From Ophioderma brevispina (Eukaryota; Echinodermata; Ophiuroidea; Amphilepidida; Ophiodermatidae), in contig JAMKCH010012782.1 in NCBI GenBank assembly GCA_023653785.1, positions 1 through 64,000 of the forward strand: a stretch of 64,000 nucleotides of DNA, written 5' to 3'. The notes beneath the pieces were generated by a model. It was not told where the DNA came from and did no database searches. It saw only the letters and a list, made by a program, of their open reading frames with translations. The position numbers and the translations under genes were made by a program. Positions 23,466-34,011 of this stretch are shown piece after piece; the first letter of the stretch is position 1, and every line of letters begins with the position of its first letter.

Positions 23466-23597
23466 GCATCATTTTCTCTTTGGCCACATGGCCTAAAAAG
23501 CTTATCAAGTCTGTTTTGCGCGCTGTCCACGGATTCACATTGAAATGCACGGCGTTCAGTGAAGCAAACCAGTGCTTAGAAGGAAATCAGGCTGAGG

Positions 23598-24293
23598 TTG
23601 ATGGACTCTGATGGACTCAGGCTGATGGACTCTGGTGAGGTTCCTCATGATTGGCGGGTTGCTAACATTGCCCCTATTTTCAAGAAGGGTGATCGCAGTG
23701 CAGCTTCAAACTACCGACCAGTTTCGCTCACGTCAATATCAAGTAAGATCCTTGAGCATATCATCTTCAGTCAGGTGATGGGCCACTATGACAACCACAA
23801 CATCTTAATTGACAGTCAACATGGCTTCCGTCCTGGTCGCTCCTGCGAGTCGCAACTCATCATCACTGCTCATGACTTTGCCAAAGCCCTTGATGACAAG
23901 AAACAAGTGGATTCCATTATCCTTGACTTTTCTAAGGCTTTCGACCGCGTCCCCCACCAAAGATTACTCCTAAAACTACATCATTATGGAATACGTGGCT
24001 CTCTTTTGACGTGGTTTGAGAACTTCCTCACCAAAAGATCCCAACGAGTTGTGGTCGACGGCGAAACCTCGGATTGGACAGATGTTTTATTTGGAGTCCC
24101 ACAAGGCACTGTTCTTGGACCCTTATTATTTCTCACCTTTATTAATGACATATCTGATTCCATCTCATCATCAATATGCTTATTCGCGGATGATTGTTTA
24201 ATGTACCGATCAATCAACAACAAAGAAGACTGCATAGCTCTTCAGAAAGATCTTGACTTGCTGGACAAATGGCAGACCAGATGGCAGGAGTGA
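23598..24293 (+). CDS. LINE ORF2 fragment: reverse transcriptase domain, 231 codons
   Basis: Best coding sequence of the window. Reverse transcriptase blocks in order: PIFKKGDRSAASNYRPVSLT (finger, about residues 26-46), GFRPGRSCESQL, LDFSKAFDRVPH (first catalytic Asp), GVPQGTVLGPLLF, and CLFADDCLMYR, where FADD is the catalytic pair. It acts in target-primed reverse transcription of a non-LTR retrotransposon of the Jockey/CR1/L2 assemblage; the exact clade is not resolved. The chosen ATG is only the first in frame; the true ORF2 N terminus with endonuclease is missing (5' truncation near 23595). A frameshift follows at about 24290, and similar coding continues to 24880. Confidence 0.93.
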   Translation: MMDSDGLRLMDSGEVPHDWRVANIAPIFKKGDRSAASNYRPVSLTSISSKILEHIIFSQVMGHYDNHNILIDSQHGFRPGRSCESQLIITAHDFAKALDDKKQVDSIILDFSKAFDRVPHQRLLLKLHHYGIRGSLLTWFENFLTKRSQRVVVDGETSDWTDVLFGVPQGTVLGPLLFLTFINDISDSISSSICLFADDCLMYRSINNKEDCIALQKDLDLLDKWQTRWQE

Positions 24294-24882
24294 AATTCAG
24301 TCAACTCGGACAGTGTCATGTGCTGCAGATCTCTCTCGCCAGCACAACTCTGCTTTGACTACCAACTCGGCAAAGACAACTTATCTCAGTGCTGTTGAAC
24401 ACCCTTACCTGGGGCTTACCTTTACATCCAACATCCAATCTCCTGGAACTCACATCTCCAATATTACTTGAAAGCCAACCGGATGTTGGTACTCATCAGT
24501 AGAATCTACGACACTGCCATCCACGCCTGAAAGAGCAGGCATACATCTCTCTCCCTCGTGCGGCTCATCTAGAAATTCCTCCACTGTAGGTAATCCCACG
24601 CCTCATCTACTATAACCAATTGCAGCTCATTCATAGGAGGGCACTAGATTGTGATGAAACAACATACCAACGCACTGAAAGTGTCACTGCAATGCTCCAA
24701 ACCCTACAGTGGCCTTCGCTTCAATCCAGAAAGGGAAGCAGCCATCAAAGTCATGCTGTACAAAATCACATGGACTCATTGCAATAAATAAGTGAACACT
24801 ATTTCTTAATGTCCAACAACCGCTACGGAGTTTACCATCTCCAAGATTTCAGCTTCTAAACAACCACTCCACCAAGATGTAT
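24294..24882 (+). pseudogene. LINE F copy 2, post-RT region up to foldback insertion
   Basis: Frameshifted continuation of the reverse transcriptase: a segment like VFNSAKT at about 24350, then a thumb/C-terminal region with AAIKVMLYKITHG-type codons near 24735-24775, reaching ATTPPRC-type codons at 24860-24880. The frame is then broken by a 3.5-kb inverted-repeat element and resumes at 28428. Confidence 0.75.
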
Positions 24883-27800
24883 TAGTGTAGGCTACTATTA
24901 CTCATTTCGTGTTTTTTTTTTTCTGTTAAAAGGTCAAATTCCCTCTTGATTCACATTGTGTTTGTGGGTATAACATGTTTGAAAAACTATCTTGGAATTT
25001 TGTTTCAAAACGTTTTTAGGTTGGTGACAAACCAAGATGGCCGCCAAAATACATAATTCCATTATAATTAGTATTCTGAACGCATAGAGGATCAATTCAC
25101 AACAATGTACCCATATTTTCGATAACAAAGATTCAACAAAAGCTTAATTCCATCAATATGTGGCAATCACATTAAACAAATCCAATATGGGGCGTCCAAA
25201 ATAGCCGGCCAAAAAATGCTATTTTATGAGATAAAACGCTGCATTAACCTATCGGATTTCAAATTCATGGGGTTATAGTCTTGTGGGCTAGGACCCATAT
25301 CGGACATTTTCTTTTTGTTAACAATACTTCAAATCCAGATGGCGGCCAATATGGCCTCCGACAGCGCTATTCACAGAATGGTAATTAAGAACAACTTTAA
25401 AGTTATTAAACATTTGGGGTCAGAAACATTACCTTTATACTCTGGACAGAAGAAATAAATTCCAAACTTTTCTGTGTTTGCTAACGGCTTTTGAATCCAA
25501 GATGGCGACCGCCGTAAAGCACTGATAAATAGTACACTTGTGTTTTTCACATAGATCCATTGCCATATAATCTTTTGATACAATTAAACACCTAGATGTA
25601 TACTTTGGACGAAAGGAGCATTACCCATTATAGTAGAACACCATATTCAAATCCCCAATGGTTGGCTAATATAATGCTTCTGTAGCACTTTCAATTGCTT
25701 AATCTGGTGATTTTTCACACGCTTATTTACCGTCGTATGTTATACACGAGGAGGAAATTTGAATAAAAAAATCTTAAAATTCTAAAGTTTTATAAAATTT
25801 TACAAATACATTATATTTTGGACACTTGAAAACTACCAATTATTGCTTTGTTTTCATGTTTCAAAATCCAAGATGGTGCAAAATGTCCATTGTTGCGTAC
25901 TAACAACTCTTAATCTATAATAGCCCAACTGGAGATTCTTCATCATACCTATAATACATAATACTAAATTTGAGAAAATATAAATGAAGCAACTATCATG
26001 AGCTCTTTCATTACTTTCGTTTTTTAGAACCCTTCAACCCCAATCTGGGGCGGCTAATATGACCTTGCAAGCACTATCAAGAGGCCAAACTTGTATTTTT
26101 ATATACAACTACATAGTTATACACATTAGGAAAGTTTCATGAAAATACAATGAAACGGTAAGAAACTACTCTAAAATCCGTGTATATTTTTTCATACAGC
26201 CATGTGGATCCATGTTATAATATTGTAATCAAACAATAAACATCTGTTTCTTTTGAACCCAAGGAACTCATATATTTTTGCTTTGTGGTAACATAATTCT
26301 AATCGAAGATGGCGGCTAATAATGGCCATTGTAATCACTATCAATAGCCTACACTGGTGATTTTTCGTAACACCTATTTATCATGAGGAAATTCTATAAA
26401 ACTATAAATGAAAGCAACTCTATATCCCTTAAATCCAAAATGCCATTTTTTCCCACTTCAAAAATCACGACGGAGCGAAAACCCTTTGCATTGTTTAGGG
26501 TGAAATTGCTCCTAGATCTAACAAGACAAATTGCGCCCCACCTCCCTTTCTTTGCGGTGATCGTCGGTTTGATAGTCATTTTTCCCTCCCCTCTAGGGAC
26601 GTAAGGGGTATAATATTTTTTTTAATTTGCGCCGTGTTTTTATCTTTTTTTGAATTTATGTAAAAGGTGACAAAATGACGACTGCGTCCAAGCCAAAATC
26701 TACCAATACAATGTGTTAATACGCATCAGGAAATTTTAATGAAAATATAATGAGCAACTAGACATACTTTTAAACATAAGAAAACCATATCTACACATGT
26801 ACCATTTTAATTTTCCATTCTTCAACCCCAAATGTGGCAATTTTCATTACCCTAATATATGTTTGTACACATTAGTGATGAAGAACTTAAACATACTTTT
26901 GGAAACATGAAACCCCTATCAAGTAAGTTTTAATTACAATCCTTAAAAATCCAAGATGGTCCTAATAGGCATTGTCACTATCATAGCCAACACTAGGTTT
27001 CTTCCTTAACATAATATAAATGAAAGCAACTATAACTTTTGGACACAAAAAAAAAACTCATTCCTATAATTTTAAGTTTTGGTGAACATCAATAGCCAAA
27101 ACTGCGATATTCAACATATATCTAACATATATCTCCATATTTTAAGTTATTTTCTTAGGAAACTTTGAATATATAAATAAATGAAGCAACTAATAAACAC
27201 TTTTGGGACCCAAACTCATTTTTTCATTTAGGTTTGTAAATATGATTGAAAAACATTGACTAATAGTATGGTCATTTGGATTTGAAGCCATTTTTACCTT
27301 TAACAACATTGGTAAAAGTATATCATCTTGCGTATATACACATATACATTGGAGTCTTATTCACGTTTTTTATCAAATCTCCAATGTTCGTAAGTTTTAT
27401 ATTAGCTTGGTACTAGCTTTTTTATTCATATTAGAAAAATGACATGTAGAATGAGTTTCTCATTTGTATTTATATTCAAATTTCCGAATGCGTATAACAT
27501 AATAGCTCATAATGTAGGTATGAAAAAATCGCTATTTTTGCTATTGATTTTGCTAGTGCTTATTAGCCAAATTAGCTGCCATCTTAAAATTTTGAAGTAT
27601 GTTTTTTTTAACATAAATGGTAAATCTGAAGTTCTTTGGGTCCAACGGATGCATCGAAGTTTTATTTTTGTTAATAAAAAATGATGAAATATAGATCTAT
27701 GTGTATATCCTTTATATTTTCCTATTATCACAAGTATACTATGGTGGCCGCCATCTTGGATTCAAAGAATGTTTACAAACAAAAGTTGGAATTTGTTTGC

Positions 27801-28424
27801 TTCTGTCTTCAAGTAATTAAATACAATGTTACTACTGCCCCCATAAGTTTAAAATATTTTTTTTTTTCAGGTAGTTTGTCTTATTACTCAGTTTTTAGCT
27901 GTTATATACGCTTTCCGGCGGCCATATTTGCCGCCATCTTGGTGATTTGAAGGTTGTTAACAACAAAAAATGTCAGAATGTGGGTTCCTTGTACCACAGA
28001 TATACATCCACACCATGAACCTGAATCCAATATTTCATCTTGATTATGTGTTGATCAGTGTTTATATTCATAGCATAGCTTTTTTGGCGGCCATGTTGGA
28101 CGCCATCTTTGGATACCAGGTACAACTAATGTAGTTAATGTGACTGCCAATTTTTGATTAGCTGTTTTTAAACTCTTTAGTATTGAAAATGTGGTATTGT
28201 CGTCAATTTGGACCCCATATTTGCGTTCAGAATACCAATTACAATGAATTTGTGTATTTTGTTTTGGCGGCCATCTTGGTTTGACACCCTAAAAACGTTT
28301 GGAAAAAATTCCAAGATATTTTTTCCAAATAAGTTTACACCCAAAAGATAAAGAATCAAGTGGAATTTTGCTTTAAAACAGAAAAAAAACACGAGGCTGT
28401 ATTTATGAATACCAGCCTACACTA
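24883..28424. mobile_element. Large foldback element, TAGTG...CACTA ends, YY1-like motif array
   Basis: Left terminus TAGTGTAGGCT at 24883, right terminus its reverse complement ending at 28424, flanked by TAT (24880-24882 and 28425-28427). Inverted arms align from 24883 to at least 25560 against 27700-28424. The centre (about 25600-27300) consists of degenerate direct units of about 150-300 bp sharing AAATATAATGAAGCAACT-like and CACTATCAATAGCC-like segments. Motifs of the AAGATGGCGGC type recur: exact at 26306, and reversed at 27747 and 27930; near-exact at 25034, 25335, 25497, 28085, 28262. No transposase or convincing ORF (longest about 89 codons). Non-autonomous; the enzyme that moved it is unknown. 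Confidence 0.88.
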
Positions 28425-28427
28425 TAT

Positions 28428-28600
28428 ACAATACTATTCCATGCAACAGTTGTCCGGCCTCTGGAATGTACTTCCTGTGGACGTCACCACTGCACCATCT
28501 CTAGACGTCTTCAGGGCACACATCTCATCCAACTAGCTTTCAAGATGGTTTTTATCGCGACATAAATGTACATATTATGCACCATCAGCTTCACTGCACT
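28428..28600 (+). pseudogene. LINE F copy 2, C-terminal end after the foldback
   Basis: Resumes exactly after the TAT duplicate and encodes RLWNVLPVDVTTAPSLDVF (one indel), the standard C-terminal WNxLP segment of CR1/L2/Jockey-type ORF2. Sequence to about 28720 is probably the LINE 3' UTR; its exact end is not clear. Confidence 0.8.
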
Positions 28601-28769
28601 AAGCTTGTCACCTCAGTGGTATATCCGAATTTGGACGTGCTGATATCAACGTAGATTGTAGATGGTGTAGGCTTATACTGATGCTGTTTGCAGATAATTT
28701 TGATGGTGTAATTACTCTAACAGAAGTGGTCACAATAACCCATGGACGACCTTTTCATCTACAATCTTA

Positions 28770-29115
28770 GTACTTCTTCTTTATATCGATTTGGGTTGAT
28801 ACGTTTGTCCCCTGGAGTTTTGGACCCATTCAATTAAGTCGGAGAGGGAAAATGGAAGACTTCAAATAGCAAGGTGCCACACCGGATTATCCTGGAGGAC
28901 ACTCCGTTCATATAAACTCACTCACCTGCCTGCCACTAAATCCAATTTCATTCATGATGGAAACGCACAATAGTGTATTTCAGTTCAGGCCTTAACATTC
29001 CTCACAATAACATGATTAACAAAAGAAGGTCCCTTCGCTAATTGAATTTTTCACGCTCCGCAAGAATTGGTACGGGGTCAAATCAGATGAATCGAATATA
29101 CACTCATAAACTTCT
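28770..29115 (-). repeat. Block J, copy 2 (inverted)
   Basis: Reverse complement of 16741-17090. Located just downstream of the LINE 3' end, so it could be part of that LINE's 3' UTR, but no LINE coding accompanies the other copy. Confidence 0.8.
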
Positions 29116-30359
29116 GAAAATAAGCAACTGGTTAGATGTATCAAGTTTTCTGGACGATTTAAAATGACAGATGCTATAATTAAGAAACAACAACACATTT
29201 TGAAAAAAGAGTTTAAATAATTATTGACATTATTGTGTGTTTTTTACAAAAAAACAAAATTTTTAACCACGTTAAGATACTAATTAATTTAACATAAAGT
29301 AGACATATAACCCCTATCATCACTTTGACAATGTTTGTCCTCTGAAAGAACATGCATTTAAATGTGAATCCGTGGAAAGAGTGCATGACAGGAACAACTC
29401 GATTCAAAGACGGTAGCCTTGGTGTACCCAACCAGGTGGAATAATCACTGCAAAAAATAAGCCAACAATAAACGGTTCCGTTAAAAAAGTGATCAGGCGC
29501 ATTAATTTCCTGCTTCGCGTTATAAATGGTTTTTTTATCAGTGCACACTTATTTCTTAAAATACCGCGATCGATCACATATAACTCAAAAAACCACTTAG
29601 TGTAAACCCTTTTCCTCTTTTTAGGTCATCACAGATCGCTTATCTGTAGAACTCCTTATGCTTGTAAGAAACCGTAATTCAACACACCACATTCAAACTC
29701 ACTAACGTGAGTTGGGGGCCACCTCGAAAGCAAATCTCATTCGTAGCCCTTGGCCCTTAACAGTGTATACTGCCGTCTCAGTCAGCTCATACGAACAGGC
29801 GAGTCATTCTATTTATGCGAGAGTGTACAACAGGATTATATGCCAGAACAGGAGGGGGACATGTTTTTACTAACAAATCCGTTATAGTTCCGCGTGGGAG
29901 AAACAAACGCCAAGAAAACCAGAGTCTTGTTTTTTGCGAACAAGAATGTTGGAGTCTGAACTAAAACCAAACTCGTCAACAACAAAACCTCAGTCCAAAA
30001 TAGTTTGGAGGTTTTGTTGTTTTTTATAGTACAAAGTTTTGAAGATTGGACTTTTGATGAAATATCAAATCCAACTATCAGCAAACCTGTTCAAAATTCC
30101 AATACATCAAATACTCAGGCGCGCGCTAGGTGAATATGTCCAAAACAATCACTAAAAATATTTATTTGTTTTAGGCAATCTATTATACGTGCAATAATTG
30201 CTGGCGAAAACCTTTGGCTGGTTTTTCAAAAAAGACTTTTTAAATCCAGAAACACATGGGTATATCTCAGAGGGTGTTTTTGAATCATCCCTGATCATAG
30301 AATGTGGCCATAACCATACTGTAATAAACCATGTCAGTACTTTCGGATGAAAAGTGTTC
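29116..30359. other. Unassigned, containing one strong hairpin
   Basis: No gene or repeat partner identified. Minus-strand frames of 111 codons (29213-29548) and 82 codons (29836-30084) have no recognised motif. See hairpin at 29978. Confidence 0.4.
29978..30021. repeat. Compact hairpin, 18 paired positions
   Basis: AACAACAAAACC, a 4-nt bulge (TCAG), TCCAAA, loop ATAG, TTTGGA, GGTTTTGTTGTT. All 18 pairs are Watson-Crick. Pairing stops at both outer ends. It could be a relic hairpin of a MITE; too short on its own for a typical pre-miRNA. Confidence 0.7.
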
Positions 30360-30510
30360 CACAGTTTAAGAACCACAAGCCATTTCATAATCATGCAAAA
30401 AATTCCCTAGTACTAACGCTTTGTTGGGGGCTAAAATGAGTATTAAGTCAGGGGTTTTATGTGTTAAGAATAGGATTTTTTATGTGATCACATTGAGGTG
30501 AATTTCGCCA
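30360..30510 (-). repeat. Block M, copy 1 (inverted relative to 46104-46240)
   Basis: Reverse complement matches 46104-46240: AAATTCACCTCAA, TGTGATC, CCTATTCTTAACACATAAA, CCCCTGA, CAACAAAGCG, GCATGATCAT. Extension toward 30150 is weaker. Confidence 0.7.
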
Positions 30511-30649
30511 ACACAAAATGTGGCATTGTGGGATTGACTCAAACCCCCTCTGGGTATATCTTACCACATACAAGTATTTGTTATGTACGTGGCTAGGTGT
30601 CCACTATTGCATGGATTTCACATTTCATTTCACCGGTCAAACAAGAATA

Positions 30650-31320
30650 CCATTGCCAGCATTGGTCTGTACTCCGCAAATAGTCGAAAGTGCTCAACCA
30701 CTACAGTAGTGGGGCGTAATATAACACTATTATTTCAGGTGACTATCCTTGGAATTAAGAGTGCTCAATCCTATTACAGGAGATCTATACACTTCAACAA
30801 TTCAGATAATAACTATAATATTCATAAAAACACTAACACTGTTATAAAAAATATTATAAAAATAAGTAAGTGCCGCAAGATGGGATGGGTTTTAAACGCT
30901 TTAATCTTACTCATCCAAAACGAAGAAATGGTGTTCGCTGCTACAACGGCAGCCAATTAAGCCCATCATACCCATATTTTCTGTGTTGAATCTATGTACG
31001 AAAATGTCTATGTAACCGACTTCTTAAATCAACGCACTGTGTATGGAATAAAATTGATTTAGCGCATAATTTTAAACTCATGCTATTTTCTCTATAGGCC
31101 ATTTGAACAGAAACAATCATTACAAATTAAACACAATGGTAGTCCTCCCTGTATAAAAACACTAAAACTCGCCAATTTCCAACTCACCTCTCGACTTGCG
31201 TCTGGTGAAAAGCTATCTTCAGTAGATAGCCCTTGGCCTTTTTATGTAGCGTATGCTTCCGTCTCAATCACCTTTATTTTGGACAGACGAGACATTCCAA
31301 TAAGAGTAAGGAAAGCGTGT
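30650..31320 (+). repeat. Block A, copy 2
   Basis: Counterpart of 392-1165. Relative to copy 1, roughly 400 bp of extra sequence (31320-31730) separates it from block B. Confidence 0.8.
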
Positions 31321-31675
31321 TTTGTTTATATGAAACGTGTGGAATTGTCAGTGAGATACAGAATAACCGTTAATTCAAGAGTGTTGTAACAGTAAGACCT
31401 CAACGGAATAATATATGAATATGTTGAAATATATTGAGAGACCCTTGAAAGATGAACTCCTGGATACTTGATCTTTCAAGCTTTGCCCATGAAAAACATT
31501 TCAACTTATAAATAAGTGACAAAAAAAACAATGATACAAAAATTTTGACTTGATGACCGAATAGGTTTAAAGCACTATCGGTGATTTGCCAAATCGGAAG
31601 AGCGAAAAAATAATCAAAAATCAAATAAGGACAAATGAAATTATCATTACTTTCGTACGGTGCTTACGCAATACG

Positions 31676-32102
31676 TAATTGAATGGACATTCATGGATTC
31701 AACACTGCTTGTTTTGTTTACTGTTCTGTTCATTTGAAAAAAAAAATAACTTAAGAGAAATCTACAGACTTATCCTTCTGACTTTTAAGCTACTCCTGCA
31801 AATTTGCAAAAAAACGGGACTCTTTCGGCTGGATCATGATAGTATCTGTTGAGATGTTATCTATGCCGTTGACGAGGCATGGATATTCTCCTTGCGCGCA
31901 ATATCTATTTAAAATACAAACCAATACAAATGCACTCAAATGCAACATTTTATAGCAGTTTAGGACAAAACGCATGTTTCGCACAGAGAAATATCGAAAT
32001 GAGTCAGAGGATCAGAAGAACAAATTCGCCCTTACTTCTTATTATGATGACGTTCCTAATGAGAGATGTAAAAACATCTTTTGGAAGGAAGTTCATACCA
32101 AC
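31676..32102 (+). repeat. Block B, copy 2, left piece
   Basis: Matches 38200-38440 and 38956-39042 and, in part, 1501-1599 and 4138-4226. The block is split at 32102 by an L2-like LINE; copy 3 runs through this point uninterrupted. Confidence 0.8.
31790..31948 (-). CDS. Hypothetical signal-peptide-like frame in block B
   Basis: Starting at the second Met, the frame begins MLHLSAFVLVCIL, a short hydrophobic leader, followed by a Cys-containing stretch (YCAQGEYPC) and about 30 polar residues to a stop. Block B at 4138-4210 and 38310-38440 preserves the CAQGEY/WAQGEY core on the same strand with frame changes. Could be exon 1 of a duplicated secreted-protein gene; no downstream exon or splice donor is convincing. 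Confidence 0.2.
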   Translation of the reverse strand: MLHLSAFVLVCILNRYCAQGEYPCLVNGIDNISTDTIMIQPKESRFFANLQE

Positions 32103-33648
32103 ATAAAACCAGCCATTACATACTTAAGTTTGAACGGACGCTTTTCACATAGATACAAAGCGCCTTTATGAGTAATACGACTGAAAGAGGTGAGTTTTGA
32201 GCGTTGACTTAAACTTTTCAACAGTTTTGGCACTATACGATGGTGAGAAGGAATTGGTTCCATAGCTTTGGTGAAGCAACTGTAAAGGCCTTTGTCACCA
32301 GCACTTTTATATGTCCTAGGAACAATGAGAGTGAGACCCATGGTGGCTTATAGAACGAGTGGTACAGAACAGGAGTGATTCTACTGACCACCAGACATTC
32401 ACTGAGGTACTGGGGACAAATCCCGTTCAGTGCCTTATAAACATATAAAAGAGTCTTGAATTATACGATCAGAATACTAAGCCAAGTGAAGTTCTTCAAA
32501 AACAGAGGGGTTGTGTGAGTAAAATCTAGGAGTAACGGAATTGAGACGAGCAACTTGGTTTGAAGTTTTGGAGTGTGAGGTTCTTCTGAGTACTACCATT
32601 GAGCAACAGACTACAGTAGTCTACGCGAGACAAAATAATGATAATAATAATAATAATAATATCAAGGTTTATTTTAATCTCAAATCGTGGCCTCAGACCA
32701 AATTGCTAGAGACTTTACAACTTAATATTACCTAGGACAGAAACAATGCAACTTGGTGTGGGCAGCAGCTTAAATAGTGCCATATTGCAACATTCAAAAC
32801 CTACAGGAAACACAACCGGATGGGAATGCAAGACTTTCTGGTTCATTTGCCCATTTCAATGAACCATGGAGAAAAGTGGCTTCGGTTTTAATCAATATCG
32901 TTATACAAATTAAATCCAACGGAGTTCCGAATTAACTCCAGCCAGTGGTCCCCTGAGATTCGATCCGAGGACCCTTTGCTCCAGAGGTAAGCTTGCTAAT
33001 CGCTAGACCACGCCCTTCCTCATGATCTAACAACATTAGCACATGTATCAAAATCAAGGAATCTACGTATTCTAAAAAGGTTTCTAATTTGCCAGTTAAC
33101 AGATTTAGCAAGGCTGGACAAAGGTTTTAAGACTGACATTTGGTGTCAAAAATAACGCCCAAATTGCGAACATTATCAGATGGGGAGATAGCAACAGCAT
33201 CCAGCTGAAGCTGTACATCATGAAGAAGTTTCATGTGGTTGACTGATGAAGCTATAACAAATTCTGTTTGTCAGGATTTAATTTCAGTTTATTCTCAATC
33301 ATCAACTGGTTAACATCAGCGACGCAACGTGAGAGTTTGAACGGTGCTCACCAAGCAGTGTCTCCTGGAATAGGGGATCGACATCCAGATACACCTTTGA
33401 TGTCATCAGCATAAATGTGGTATTTCACACCGTGGTGACGGAGGATACGACCAATAGTGTGTGTATAAAATACAAAACCAAGGGGCCCAATTACAGACCC
33501 TTGGGTAGAACCATATGCTAGGGTATTTGTCATAATACGGCGGATCTATCATGTAAGGAAGATGAAACCATTCACCACGATCCTCTGAGGCCGAACTCAT
33601 GGTCTATTCGGCTCAACAGTATTCGTGTCCACAGTGTCAAACAATGGA
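32103..33648 (-). mobile_element. L2-like LINE, 5'-truncated, minus strand, interrupted by a SINE
   Basis: On the minus strand from 33600 downward: an RT segment QGSVIGPLGFVFYT, then HGVKYHIYADDIK (YADD catalytic pair) at about 33410-33450, WMIENKLKLN-like codons near 33290, then after the SINE a LLYVYKALNG-like stretch (about 32430-32450) and the C-terminal PKLWN segment near 32260. Frames are broken. Block B copy 3 (38956-39060) runs continuously across the site, an empty site that bounds the insertion. 3' end near 32103. Confidence 0.82.
32634..33017 (-). mobile_element. tRNA-derived SINE inserted in the L2-like LINE
   Basis: Minus strand: tRNA-like head GGGCGTGGTCTAGCGATTAG (RNA polymerase III A box) and GGATCGAATCTC (B box) about 40 bp later, then a body of about 300 bp, ending in an (ATT)n tail at 32636-32662. 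LINE coding lies on both sides, so it jumped into the LINE. Another partial copy is at 8605-8870. Likely mobilised by a LINE; the partner is not shown. Confidence 0.85.
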
Positions 33649-34011
33649 TACAATGGATATGAAGACCCACCCTGACCTGTTTAGTGCTTAAGATGTGCCT
33701 TGCAATAGTCTTTTTATTGAAAAAGTAACGTGTCAATTTTCTAAGCTGTTACAATGTGTATAGTGGCATTTGTGTGTAAAATTGACCGTCATGTCTTTTG
33801 CCTGTCCACTACGCGACAGGAGAGATTTTAACAATGCGTTCCTGAAAGACTCTTAACTTCTGCAATAAAACTCAATTGATTCCTGCTTAAAATCACACAA
33901 AACAACCTGTGCATTCCTACGTTGAAATGGCTTATGTTTAAGAAGTGTTACTTCTTTGGACTAATGGATGAATTTGTTCGTGATGTATTATTATTTATGC
34001 TGCATTATAAT
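33649..34011 (+). repeat. Block B, copy 2, right piece
   Basis: Matches 39043-39405: AATGGATATGAAGACCC, GACCTGTTTAGTGCTTA, AGTGGCATTTGTGTGTAA, CTCTTAACTTCTGCAATAAA, ACTCAATTGATTCCT. Ends at the 8-bp duplication of the small hAT-like element. Confidence 0.8.

Larger units (their letters stand above)
21475..23595 (+). repeat. Block E, copy 2 (with palindromic segment)
   Basis: Counterpart of 18650-20230 plus a region at 22765-23300 kept also in copy 3 (37750-38195) and, more diverged, at 49240-49740. A hAT-like MITE is at 22178-22434. Short antisense frames (HIKHFQGR...) recur in three copies through nucleotide conservation, with frames broken differently. Confidence 0.85.

Noticed and set aside
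27439..27684. 81-codon hydrophobic plus frame
   Set aside because: Lies inside the foldback element in AT-rich sequence; the matching inverted arm does not conserve it.
24883..28424. Assignment to the CACTA/EnSpm superfamily because of CACTA, TAGTG and 3-bp duplications
   Set aside because: The ends are in the opposite order (TAGTG at the 5' side); inverted homology continues inward from TAGTG, so boundaries cannot simply be swapped.
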